From Phymatolithon calcareum (Eukaryota > Rhodophyta > Florideophyceae > Hapalidiales): a DNA stretch of 64,000 nt. Both the position numbers and the translations under genes were made by a program. The DNA is taken from NCBI GenBank assembly GCA_977006965.1, contig OZ345355.1, forward strand, positions 682,001-746,000, in the 5' to 3' direction. Numbering within the stretch: the stretch's first letter is position 1; each line of letters opens with the position of its first letter. The notes under the pieces were generated by a model that searched no databases, was not told the origin of the DNA, and was given only the letters and a program-made list of their open reading frames with translations. Positions 33,901-42,924 of this stretch are shown here, in pieces.

Positions 33901-34510
33901 CTTTTGCAGACGGCGAGGGACCGTCTCTCACGAATGGGGTCTCTGATGTTGACCGGTCGCTTGGGACCCTTTGGGGGCGGCGCTTGATCGTAACCCTTGT
34001 TCCATCCTCCAACTCGATTAGTTTTCCCCGAGGCCGCACTTGCTTCACGAGTCTGTCGATGAACGTGCAGCCCAAGAGGGCATCGGCTCCGAGTTGCCGT
34101 ACGACAACGAATGGTTGTCGCACGGAGTACGACGCGACCTTGACTGTTAAGGTCACAATACCCATGGTATCCAGGCGGTGATTTGAAGCAGACGCCAAGT
34201 TGACGATATCACGGCTGTCGTCACACAAGGCGAGTACCGCCGGTGGAAGGAGGTCCGCGCGGACCAAGTTAGGCCCAGCTCCGGTGTCCAACACCGTGAG
34301 CATTGGTCGTAAGGACCGTGAATCGGGACCTATGGAGGCCTCTATCTTGTAACTGTGTGCCGAAAGGAAGCACACCTGAGACAGATGGTACTGCGAGGCG
34401 GACAGCCAGGTCGGGAGACCAAATGGCCGGGACAGGATAACCGGAGTCGAGACTCCTTCATTCGGGGGCTTGCGCGGTGGCCTCAAGGGCTCACGGCGCA
34501 TCCCCCCCAT
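30878..34510 (-). CDS. pol: Ty3/gypsy Pol: protease, reverse transcriptase, RNase H, integrase
   Basis: 1210 aa. Aspartic protease DTGAG at residues 75-79. Reverse transcriptase has LVYIDDIIVF with YIDD at about 537. RNase H starts near YSVDTDAC (about 690). Integrase follows with zinc-binding HLAHYPRLAGHPG (about 936) and SYTPCAKERV, where the first Cys of the CxxC pair is Tyr. The DDE triad lies in SIDILGPF (about 1007), LSDNGQQF (about 1068) and PQTNGQAERYN (about 1104). The ATG overlaps the gag stop as UGAUG. Upstream the pol frame is open (GIELLPGKL), so a -1 frameshift fusion is also possible. The C-terminus is cut by the frameshift near 30920, and the HHCC change is another probable defect. 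It replicates the element by reverse transcription and inserts the copy. Confidence 0.93.
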   Translation of the reverse strand: MGGMRREPLRPPRKPPNEGVSTPVILSRPFGLPTWLSASQYHLSQVCFLSAHSYKIEASIGPDSRSLRPMLTVLDTGAGPNLVRADLLPPAVLALCDDSRDIVNLASASNHRLDTMGIVTLTVKVASYSVRQPFVVVRQLGADALLGCTFIDRLVKQVRPRGKLIELEDGTRVTIKRRPQRVPSDRSTSETPFVRDGPSPSAKVRVARRTVIPAGTEATVEVVCGASSTRVLAPAPHLYLKKRVSVANGLVDVKPLVPFRILVANFSPADVTLAKHEILALALPAPTKIFTFNIDPRQPEPAVPVRPGLAQALPDDEAQARFAARVPESSAGREWVTVDDVSLDHLSGDEQAQVRDMLCEFEDMWQGHLGTVKVTEHRIDLQDGARPVRLPPRRAGHKAREVEKTEVEEMLRLDVVEPAASEWSSPVVIVPKPDGRWRFCVDYRRLNALSMKDSYPLPRMDECIDSLGDAKFFTTLDCNWGFWQIPIRDEDRDKTTFTCHSGTFRFKKMPFGLTNAPATFQRTIDIILARFKWQSCLVYIDDIIVFSSSFDDHLRHVKEILCALKAAGLSLKLKKCTFFDRSVNYLGHTIRPGLLEVANRNTDAIQGFKVPTSQTELRSFLGICIVYRRFLPNFARVAAPLTELLKKEQGASLPVFDDRRLAAFGLLKKALASPPVLRLPRRVLRYSVDTDACDHQFGCVLFQTHEDGKRYPLGFWSRQLRPAEKNYSAGEKECLAIIWAVQILQPYLQLEEFDLFTDHQALRWIFSLADGSNRLAGWRLVLMGHRFKVHYKKGAENTIADTISRLPTYGDCPFGPDLDIPCLAVETATGKGQTCDPLNQDDFEWVEDFSSFAEDLAPPAFLVATVVEATDHSPISIGEYIEAQSADPWCCVLASKVDDGRSARFKRDDRGLLVRVAPLDLSHQIVVTPALRPRVLHLAHYPRLAGHPGTTRMYQTLRREFYWPSMALDVVRTVRSYTPCAKERVKLRRHSQWLKLFPASQPLEFVSIDILGPFRKTKDGHENLLVITDRYSKLTRAVPLKSTTAHAVASAFCNHWVFAYGPPVYLLSDNGQQFASKHFQAVCQTLGIRNLFTAAYHPQTNGQAERYNRTILAALRAYVTEHLDDWDRFAGALSYGYNTQIHSATGFSPLELTVSRPPVHLAIQNVASSGESHPRLQREQFLARLKALMATADKISVAPKHDTKPTSTGP

Positions 34511-36957
34511 CAGTTTTCCTGGGAGAAGTTCGATTCCGAGCTCTCGGCGGGTACACGCCTTTGTTCGTTCTCCACCATGGCGACTCCTTGTGCCGGGCGC
34601 TGTACTTGCCGTAGACCACGTGGAGGACCCACAGGCTGTGGGAATACTATGGGGCCTGTCTCGTTCGGATTCGCGACCAGCACGTCTCCAATCCTCTCTA
34701 GCCCCGCGGTCACCGTTGGTGCAGCGCCTATGCGGCGCATCTCCTGCTGCTGGTGCGGTTGCAGGAATTTGAAGTTCTCAGCCCGGAGGACGGCGAAGTT
34801 CGGGTCTTGAGCCGGACGGTCCCGATGGGGGCAATGCCGGCGTCGGTGTCCTATGCCAAGGCAGCAGTAGCAGACGTCAACCTGGGCTTGTGGAGGATTC
34901 ACCCACCCTGGACGAGCAGGCTTCGTTGCCGACGGCACCTGCGCGCCGACGACCGGTGAACGGTCTGGTGCCCCCTTCCGTTGAGGTTGTCGAAACCTGG
35001 GGGGGTTATGATCTCGACTGACCAAATGGGCTTCATGGCAGCCCGGTGGGAACACTTGGTCGTAACGAGTATCGACCGACGGGTCATCGGAGCAGCAATC
35101 GTGTCGTGGCGTCTGCCCAACAGCGAACACCGGCTGGTCCGGCCCTAGCTGACGGGCCTCTCCGCAGTAAGATTGCGAGTGGGCTGGATCGTCTTGGGGC
35201 CAGATCGCCATGGCCTGGCCAGGCCACGTGCGTTTCCCGAGGAGGGCGCGGTGTGAGTCCCCAAGGGCCTGCGCCCGCCTGACGAACTCGTCGAAAGACA
35301 CCCCTCCCCACAGCGCCTTGTTGCTCAGGATGACCGGCCTGATGTCTGCGTGCGTCCCGAGGATAAATCGAGTGATCAGCTGGTTCTCCGAGAACACGTT
35401 TCCGCATTGGCGCGCAGAGTCCCGGAGCCGTAGTCCAAATGCTCGCTCATTCTCCTTGTCCCCCTGCGACAAGCCGTCGAACTCGGCCACGGCGGCGATA
35501 ATGACCTCCTCGGTCGCAAACGCCTTGAGAAGGTGTTGGACCGCCTCCGGATACGACGAGAATCCTTTGAGGCTAGATGTGCCACGGCCGTTGTAAGAGT
35601 CGAACTGTCGCCTGGCCCCTCCGGTCAGGTATTTCGACATCAGGCGGACTGCTGCGCCTTCGGGAATATCATTGTCATCGCACGTGGTCTTGAACGCGGA
35701 GAGGAATTGGAGGACCTCGATGGGTCGCTCACCCGAAAAAGTGTGGCTCTCCATAGCATGGCGTGTAAGCCTCTGGAACTGACCAATCATGGCCGAAATC
35801 TTGGCCCCGGAGCGTTGGCTGGTGTTCAAGAGGCGGTAGCGCCGATAAGAAAGGGCCTCATTAAAGCTCTCGTGAGAGCACTTGAGCTCCTTGAGGCCGC
35901 GGTACGTGGAGCCTTTGCCCCTCGATGAACGTTTAGTCTCCTCGCCCCTTTCTCGGCGGGCTCGATGTGTCCTTCTCTTAGCACTACGCGCCCTCCGGCG
36001 AGGGTACCGACGGTCTATAGATTCGCCGCGCTTCCCTATGGAGCTGCTTCCGTCCGACCGGGAACCGGACGCCGACGAGGAGGACTCCTCCGACGAGCAT
36101 TGAGAGCCGTCACGCGACCCGAGCTCCATTTGGAGCGAAAAGGGGTTGGGCTCATTAATGACCGTTCTCTGGTCGTCATCGGTGTAACGGCGTCTCATCC
36201 CAGACGGCGGTTCCGCCTTGTAGAGGCGACGTGTTTCGACTTGATCTTTGAACGCAGCCAGTTCGGCCTGTACGGCGGCGACCCGCCCGTCAAGAGACGC
36301 GACTGCGTCATGAGTGGCGAAATGAGTCGTTCGCTCAGCGAGGCGTCCTTCCAGCTCCAAGGTCATGGATTGCATGATATTTTCTTGGATAACTGCGGAG
36401 CGGCCTTGGATTGCCTCGGGCAGCTTGGCGTCGATCGCCGCATTGACCGTCTCTTCGATCGTCGACGGAAGCTCCCTCATTTGGGAAGAAAGTTGCGCGA
36501 TCGCGGCCACCAGGTCTTCGGGGTTCCCGGGAGCGACCATCTTGGACTCGGCCTTCCCGATCCTTCCCCGAGCTGCATCCAGCTCCGATCGGGGGACTTC
36601 GGTGTCCGCCTGATCACGATTTGAATTTCCGGGGACGATGGCGCTTACTTGGGCGGTGGCGCCTTCATCGCCCCGAGGGGCATCTTGAGATGCCCTCAGG
36701 CCTGGACGGTCGGCCGGCGCACTGGCGGATGTCTCCACCGGCTCCGATCGCGGCCCAACGAGCGTAGGGTCAAAGTTGCCGCGGGCCGTCCACATGGACG
36801 AATCGTCTTCGTCGTCAAGGGCGCCACGCGGCACCGAAGCTGGCCGAACAGGGGCCGAAGTGGGTGTAGCGGCTGATCGGCCGTACCGAGCCTCGATCTC
36901 TTTAGCCCGCAGCTGAGAAGCTCGGGTGGAGCGAGTTCGGGGACCCTCGTCGGTCAT
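34510..36957 (-). CDS. gag: Ty3/gypsy Gag, 815 aa
   Basis: The frame is open to 36969, but the first ATG is 36957 (MTDEGPRTRSTRASQLRAKE). Residues 1-330 are charged and disordered with coiled-coil-like stretches (about 165-250) and a Ser/Arg-rich section. The central part (about 375-570) has the retrotransposon Gag fold signature (FSGERPIEVLQFLSAFK and FILGTHADIRPVI). A CCHC zinc knuckle, CYCCLGIGHRRRHC, lies near residue 725 and binds RNA. It is larger than most Ty3 Gags. It ends in TGA overlapping the pol ATG. Role: coat of the virus-like particle. Confidence 0.9.
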   Translation of the reverse strand: MTDEGPRTRSTRASQLRAKEIEARYGRSAATPTSAPVRPASVPRGALDDEDDSSMWTARGNFDPTLVGPRSEPVETSASAPADRPGLRASQDAPRGDEGATAQVSAIVPGNSNRDQADTEVPRSELDAARGRIGKAESKMVAPGNPEDLVAAIAQLSSQMRELPSTIEETVNAAIDAKLPEAIQGRSAVIQENIMQSMTLELEGRLAERTTHFATHDAVASLDGRVAAVQAELAAFKDQVETRRLYKAEPPSGMRRRYTDDDQRTVINEPNPFSLQMELGSRDGSQCSSEESSSSASGSRSDGSSSIGKRGESIDRRYPRRRARSAKRRTHRARRERGEETKRSSRGKGSTYRGLKELKCSHESFNEALSYRRYRLLNTSQRSGAKISAMIGQFQRLTRHAMESHTFSGERPIEVLQFLSAFKTTCDDNDIPEGAAVRLMSKYLTGGARRQFDSYNGRGTSSLKGFSSYPEAVQHLLKAFATEEVIIAAVAEFDGLSQGDKENERAFGLRLRDSARQCGNVFSENQLITRFILGTHADIRPVILSNKALWGGVSFDEFVRRAQALGDSHRALLGKRTWPGQAMAIWPQDDPAHSQSYCGEARQLGPDQPVFAVGQTPRHDCCSDDPSVDTRYDQVFPPGCHEAHLVSRDHNPPRFRQPQRKGAPDRSPVVGAQVPSATKPARPGWVNPPQAQVDVCYCCLGIGHRRRHCPHRDRPAQDPNFAVLRAENFKFLQPHQQQEMRRIGAAPTVTAGLERIGDVLVANPNETGPIVFPQPVGPPRGLRQVQRPAQGVAMVENEQRRVPAESSESNFSQEN

Positions 36958-37065
36958 GTTGGCTAGCAAGATTGTGGAGATCTGCGTTCCTTGTTTTCCC
37001 CCAGTGCTTGGGGTCTTGGTAAGGCAGATCTGCCGAAGGATCGCGAGCAGTTGCGAACCGTTCTA

Positions 37066-37078
37066 GGTCGGGAGACCA
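37066..37078 (-). other. Primer-binding site of the Ty3 element
   Basis: On the minus strand, two bases after the 5' LTR, TGGTCTCCCGACC begins with TGG, complementary to a tRNA 3' CCA end. The tRNA is not identified from memory. Confidence 0.6.
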
Positions 37079-37080
37079 CT

Positions 37081-37575
37081 TGTGGTGGCGTAGATCGGCG
37101 GATCGACGCCTCTGAGTAGTCCGGGAACGGTTGGCCGTAGAGGCCGTGCAAGGCTCCAGCGATTGGTCTCTCCCGATGGAGGATAGTGGCAGAGCAACCA
37201 ACAAAACACACACACGGACTTGGGATCCAATCGCAAGAGGACACTAACGTCCGTGCGCAGACACAGGGGCGAGGGTCCTAGGACCGAGGCTCGACCGACG
37301 GCGTAGAGTCGAGGTCGTACGCGGGGCCTTCCCTGAGGCGAAGGTCCGCGAAGGTTGGAACTGAAGACGGTCGATCTGGACCAAACACGGGTTGCCCCTT
37401 TTACTGAGGGCCGGCGACCGAAAGCCCGCCATATATTACCAAATCGGTCTTATCATACTAGAAATAAACCTAAACGGAGGGGACGACGGAGTCGAGGGCA
37501 CAGCGTGTAAGCCCATGTGGGCTGTAATGGTGGGGGAAAAGCAAGGCCTCAGGGCTACCCATCCATACTACTACA
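37081..37575 (-). repeat. 5' LTR of the Ty3 element
   Basis: 495 bp, TG...CA, followed on + by the AATTG target duplication and the rest of the Tigger relic. Confidence 0.95.
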
Positions 37576-37878
37576 AATTGTACCAACTGTTCAGGTCCCT
37601 ACAAGTGAAAGCGTACGCCTGAAACCTTCCTAATGTTGGTGGCCACCTTCAGAGGGCTTTGAATTGCTTCGTCGATGCCATTCGTAAGCGAAACGCCAGC
37701 CGCAGTAGACAAACGCTAATCACTGAATTGTTGAACAAGAACCGTGCATTCTACCAATGTCGCAGTTACAGTATTATAAATTTTGATTAAAATTCTGTTT
37801 AGTGCTCACTTCTAAATATTGCCAGAGGACGCCGGCTGCCATGGGGTTGCACTATTCAGTGTACCCCACTGTACTGTA

Positions 37879-39288
37879 CAGTCGATCCTCGATTTTTTTG
37901 AATATCCTATTATTGAATATCCTCAGTGTTTTGTAAATTTCAATGAAAATAAAGGATTATTGATTATGCGAATCTAGAATATTTAAACTGATAGCTTCAA
38001 ACCGAAAGTCTATTTTTTGATTATTTTAAGACCCTTGTATGCGACATCCACCATTGGGGATTTTCTATGAGAGAAGTCCCTTGGGTAGCTTGGAGTACGG
38101 GAACAATTGCGATGTGCAGCACAGCCAGGAAATGCTCAATGACGCTGTTCCAACTACAAATATCGGCTGGATTCCCGCTGTGGTGCAGTACAGCTTCTTC
38201 AAAGTTGACATATATTGTAATCTTGAGCTGAAATTTTTTTAATTTCGCTATGATACGACTTCGAAACTTGAATGTTATGACGTAGACAACTAGGCCAAAG
38301 GAATTGGCCCCCCTGATCAGGAAGGACATGTGTGAAGGGACAAGTGGGGCCATATGAAGGATATCATCACATTGAATAACCTCGATTTTTGAATGAGGAA
38401 ATTCACTACATGGCCATCTCCAGGCAAATCTACTACTCACCCCGTGCCAAGCGTACTATCATTACTCACTCTAGCCAAAACTACTACTCATCCGTTTGTC
38501 AAAGCAATCTATGGGACAGTATAATTTATTGTGCGCGCTACTCTCTACGCTTTAGATCCTCGTCTCAAGTAGCATCTCCAATATCGCAAGAGGTAAGGAC
38601 GATGATCATGGACTGAGCCGTTTTGTCGATGTGCTTTCGTTTCGCCTCGACGACGTTGTGGATGTTGGGTCTCCCGGAGGTCTGGGAAAAGTGACCAATG
38701 TTTCCGCAAGAAGAGCAGTGACGGGCCCTCATTTCGGACGGAAAGTAGGGCTTCTTGTGCTTGCGGCCCGGTCTAGCCACAAGGTCAAACGGCACCAAAT
38801 CGTCCTGCAATAGCTGGTCTCCAGTGACTGCTACACGCTTGGTATTGGCCCCATGCTGCTTGGTCCACGTTTTCAACATCCAAACGTCCCTGAACTCGTG
38901 CTTGCTCCACCGGTCCAACGATACCGATGCTGCACAAAGCGACTAAAAGCGTACAAGAGTGCTTCGCACACTTGTTGCCTTTCGCCACGAAGTGGGCCTT
39001 GTCCCTCAACGTGTTGCGGGAGATCACGACGTTGACAATGTCGTCAAAGCTTGATCCAACGTATTCGCCCACCAGTGGCAAGAGCTCCTTCTTTCCATGA
39101 TTTCGGAGTGGTTAATGCGGGAAAGTTGTTTGTCGAGCGTTGCATAGAATACGACCACATGCTTACAGAGCGCCGTCTTACTCGTAACAGATGAGTAGAT
39201 TTGGCTAGAGATGGCCATGTAGTGAGTTTCCTCATTTTTGAATATCGGGGTAGCTCGTATTGCTTATGCAAAAATCGAGGATTGACTG
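37879..39288. mobile_element. TA-flanked TIR element, 1.41 kb
   Basis: Left end CAGTCGATCCTCGATTTTT (37879) and right end, reading inward from 39288, CAGTCAATCCTCGATTTTT, with TA on both outer sides (37877-37878 and 39289-39290). CAGTC ends and TA duplication are typical of Tc1/mariner-pogo elements. A longer imperfect inverted repeat inside joins 38388-38448 with 39190-39240 (GAGGAAATTCACTACATGG and related). It contains the zinc-knuckle protein remnant on minus. It lies 8 bp beyond the Tigger copy A end. Confidence 0.7.
38553..39240 (-). pseudogene. Transposon-borne protein ending in a zinc-knuckle-like motif, copy A
   Basis: Remnant read leftward. The start has EETHYMAISSQIYSSVTSK (about 39235). 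After frameshifts come CAASVSLDRWSKHEFRDVW and MLKTWTKQHGANTKRVAVTG, then RPGRKHKKPYFPSEMRAR, CSSCGNIGHFSQTS, EAKRKHIDKTAQSMIIVLTS and a DEDLK-type acidic end. CSSCGNIGH fits a CCHC zinc knuckle whose last Cys is Ser. Related sequences: 60721-61125 (+), 61188-61275 (-), 47330-47425 (+) and 63891-64000 (-). The overall look (basic linker RGRK...S-E then zinc knuckle) recalls the C-terminus of MULE transposases, but the catalytic part is not visible, so it is left unclassified. Confidence 0.45.
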
Positions 39289-39290
39289 TA

Positions 39291-41870
39291 ATTTAGAACA
39301 ATAATTCTGTCAGTCGAGGGCAATTAGACTTGCGATAAAAAGTGCAACTTAGCTACATCTTCCCTACTTAACATTAGTACTTTGAGCTCCTTGCCTTCTC
39401 GCAGACGTTAGCTTGCTCCTTCGCTCTGGGCGTTCGAAAGAGCAACCATAACCATCTGCTGGTTGCAGTCGTTCTTGTTCACCATAGAAACAAGATTGCC
39501 TCGAACAGCATCGGTGCCATCTTATTTCGTTTGCCGCACAATGTTTTCTTCGCAATTGACGAAACATCTCCTCCTCTATAGTTGACCCAAGCATACAGTC
39601 ATAGTTCATGTCCGCCTACTCTTCTTGACGCTTTTGCCAGTTACATATGCCAGCGACATTGCCCGGCCACTGGGGCAGCATTATTCTGTATGTAAATTTG
39701 CCATCCCTGAAGAGTCTCAAACTTTTCGGCGGTGTTCAATGCGCTGCTTCCTCTTGTACTAAGATTTCTGCACTGCATTAAGGAAAGCAGTCCTTTTCTC
39801 TGCCTGTCGCCGTTCGACACACGATTCGATCCCACGAGCAGCAAAAGTAGCGGGTTGACGATCCCGCAATATTAGCTAATCCAATGTCATGGCATTCACG
39901 TTTCAGTTTGAGAAATCGGATTGCTTTTAATCCGTCGACGGGTAAGAAGCAAGCTGTCACAGAATCCGCTTGATCACGTTGTATCTGGACAATACCTGAC
40001 GCAAGGATTCTCCTTGTTCTAATTGCATGAGTGACATTGGACAAAATAACCTTGTCCCTTTTTGCGTACCGCAACAGCTCACTATTGTCACAAGAGCTCT
40101 AATGTGAATACAGTCTGCGCTCCAGAAAGCAGTCGTTGTATGTGGCAAGAGGCCGAACGCTAGACTTGATGTACCTTCTTGAGCCAAACCACCTGCGGCT
40201 GTTCAGGCTGCGCAAACGAAAATGACAAAGCGTATAAAACCGGAATACTAAGAAAAACGGTATGAGATCCAGGTGCATCTGAGGTGGAGTTACCGCACCG
40301 ATCTGCGTGTTAGTTCACAGGTCCCTAAGAAGAGAATGAGAAAAAGCCAGCTGACATGATAATTTACAGCAATAGTCTCATCAGCAATATGTGCTCTAAT
40401 GCGCGGCACTGTCATCGTTCTCACCAGGTGTATGTTTCGGAGAATGTCAGAGCCGATAAAGCACAGTGTAAAATGCAGTTTTCCATTTGGAAGGAAGCGT
40501 TCGTGCAAAATGTGGCACAATACGTGCTTTCGATAGCTGTAAAAGCGCTTGGAGTGCTGCAGGAAGGCTGTCATTATGGAGGAAAACATGAACAGCATGA
40601 CTACATGATAACCAAAAGCTCTCGGAAAATGACGATGATGATGAATGATTTTTGACGTCTAACGTTATTTTTATACTTAATTCTATAAAATGACGTTTCG
40701 GGTGAGCACTGGGGCAAAAGCTTGTATGAGATATGTCGGGCGTTGTGGAGCTCTGGGTTGGCGGGGCCTTGATCGCAATAAGCTCAAGATATTTTTAGAT
40801 ATTAGTAGCGAAGACAGAATCATCATCCGATGATAAAACGTTGGAATTATCATATCAAAATTCCACGAATGATATCGACCCAGCAAGGGAATGCAGTTAC
40901 AGCGGGGTCCCCAGGTTACAGTAGTACAGTGTTGCGGGACATTGCTGTCGTGCAAGAAGTTGACTCTATTCCCGTGCTCGCTCCACAGCAAGGCAGCGAG
41001 AACGAAACCGTTCCTTCAGCAGTGCTGTACATGGTGGGGTAAGTCTACTGGAGTCTCTATGGTGCAAGTGTGGGTTTTCCGTAAGCGGCGAAGACGTGGC
41101 AGGGCAAACGGTGAGTCTGGAACGGACGCGCGGTTGTATAATGGAGAAGCGCGAGTGCAGGACGTTGCGCAAATGTCGTTTAAGGTAGCTTTTTCCTTTT
41201 TTTCGATGCCTTTGTTTTTATTGTCGCGCATTGGACAGAAAGCGTGAAATCCACGTTGGAATCGTTGGCCATTGTTGGACGATGAAGCAAACACCACATC
41301 GACATGTAGTCCAGCAATAGACTTTGTAAAGTTTATGCAGGACAGATTGGAGAACACTTTTCTGCTCACGATTATGTGCGAAGATCAAGATGCTGCAATG
41401 CAAGTGGACACAGGAGGTGGCAGTCATGTGGCAACGAGGAGGAATATGTAAAAGATTTTTACAGATCTCTAACCGGTGTTCAATTGTGTGTGTCTTGCAT
41501 TCGCTTTCCACATCTCGAGTCCTGATGTGTCACCACACCTGTTGATGTCTGAGACGGATGAAATTGAAGCGCACTACGTTATTGAAATACGCTGGAGCTG
41601 ATTCACTGCGGCAAACTTAGCAGTGTTCAAAGTTTGCATGTGAAGAGCATTCACTTTTGATTGTGTTGCGACGTGAGACGCGTTGCTCCCATCAAGTGAA
41701 GCAACACGTCGGGGATGTGTTGGACAAGTTTCGATACATATTTGAACCGTTTTGCATACTGTACGCTGTGCACTTTTCATCGTTGTAACGGATGCACTCA
41801 TGCGCGTGCTTTTCCCTTCACATGATTGCATCCCGATTTTGCTTCCTGCGACTGGAAGGAGCATTCGCAC
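39291..41870. other. No recognisable gene
   Basis: Short frames on both strands (for example 40290-40598 -, 41016-41369 -) have no conserved features. No repeats or TIRs were found by eye. Confidence 0.45.
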
Positions 41871-41877
41871 TGTTCAG

Positions 41878-42450
41878 TACAGTAGGTGTAAACTATCATA
41901 GTGTACAATAGTGTAGATACAGTAATTGGCAGCACGAACAATACTTCGTTGCAGTGTTTTTGAATTCAAACAGTGGTGCGGACTTTCACAACGGGATCTA
42001 TCGTTGGCAGAAATGACGTGCTCTCGAATCCTGTCCACTTCATCCACTACAGTACTGTACATCATTTGTCATTCCGACAAGCAAAGAACCGATCAAAATG
42101 GTGCGTAAGTTAAGCTGCGGAAGGCTCACGGTTATCGCTTCTTCACGGGAGTACTGTATATACGGCACAGAGTCTCCAATCGACAATCGATTCTATCATT
42201 CCAACGAGAGCATCGAAACGAACATTTCGTTTCCACTCCTGAAGACTACCTCCCCGTAAGCTGCGTGGCAACCAGTGGTGTCCAAGCATGCTTGCCCACA
42301 TCAGCAGACCACCGAGCAACAAGAGTATGATTCCTCCTCGTTATCCAATAACAATCCATAGTTTCAGTTCATTGGCCGTTTGAGGTTCACTTCCCCAATA
42401 AAACAGAAGAAGATGGCACGGTGAACACGATCAAAAAAATAAATACTGTA
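41878..42450. promoter_or_regulatory. Cluster of TACTGTA/TACAGTA motifs upstream of the dehydrogenase gene
   Basis: TACAGTA at 41878, 41918 and 42048, and TACTGTA at 42053, 42152 and 42444; 42048-42060 reads TACAGTACTGTAC, an extended palindrome. All lie 475-1050 bp upstream of the ATG at 42925. The same heptamer clusters upstream of the permease gene. A regulatory role is inference. 42451-42924 is CT/CA-rich leader-like DNA with a short CAAG-type repeat just before the start. Confidence 0.35.
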
Positions 42451-42924
42451 TTCTACTATTCAAATTGCGCAAAAATGAATTATTTTTTGATACATTACTC
42501 TACAAGCACTGCACTGCATCGCCCAACCGTAAGAACAACTACGGTACACACTTCTAATTCACCGCCATTGTTGAAACAGCAGTTCGAACCAACCTGCCTC
42601 TCACAGTTTTCTTCTGCATAATTCCTATGTTTTTATGCCGCACGCACTTCATACCTACCCACCGGCCTCGCACACTCACTCGTCCGACTGCTTGCCCACC
42701 GATCCTGATAACCATAACAGCATGACACTCGTATAAAGCCGCCAACTTGCCATACACAATCATCGCATTCAAATTCGGTCTCTGTTTCCCGCCCGCATCA
42801 CGTCACAGTCCTGCCGCCCACCGTGCCAGAATTATCCGTGCTTCTCACTGCCCCCTTCCCCGTTCCGCCGTACCGCTTACGCAAAACTGCAAGCAAGCAA
42901 GCACGCAAGCCAGTCTGCGGCACT

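Larger units (their letters stand above)
26897..37575 (-). mobile_element. Ty3/gypsy chromovirus with an extra antisense gene
   Basis: 10,679-bp LTR retrotransposon read on the minus strand: 5' LTR 37575-37081, PBS, gag, pol with C-terminal chromodomain, then an antisense gene, polypurine tract and 3' LTR 27392-26897. LTRs begin TG and end CA. The 5-bp target duplication is AACTG (26892-26896) and AATTG (37576-37580), with one change. The LTRs differ at about a dozen positions of 495, implying a fairly recent insertion. The target is the Tigger copy A, whose uninterrupted sequence is seen in copy B. The polypurine tract on minus is GGACGGGAGGG next to 27393. Confidence 0.95.
25955..37871. mobile_element. 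pogo/Tigger relic, copy A, split by the Ty3 element
   Basis: Left end CAGGGGGGT (25955, preceded by TA). Right end ACCCCACTG (ending 37871, followed by TA), with sequence on both flanks matching copy B (61329-63335). Without the inserted retrotransposon (26897-37575) and its duplicated 5 bp it is about 1.23 kb, versus 2.0 kb for copy B. The missing part is the DDE core: after LLIIDRKVLQFE (about 26398) the sequence jumps to what in copy B is the C-terminal region. The right part (37576-37871) is non-coding tail shared with copy B. Confidence 0.8.

Noticed and set aside
32948-36624. Plus-strand frames of 200-264 aa opposite gag-pol
   Set aside because: Shadows of high-GC coding sequence with clear retroviral domains on the minus strand.
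42823-42924. N-terminal extension of the dehydrogenase
   Set aside because: Begins with GTG and has no conserved residues; the ATG at 42925 directly precedes the Rossmann fold.
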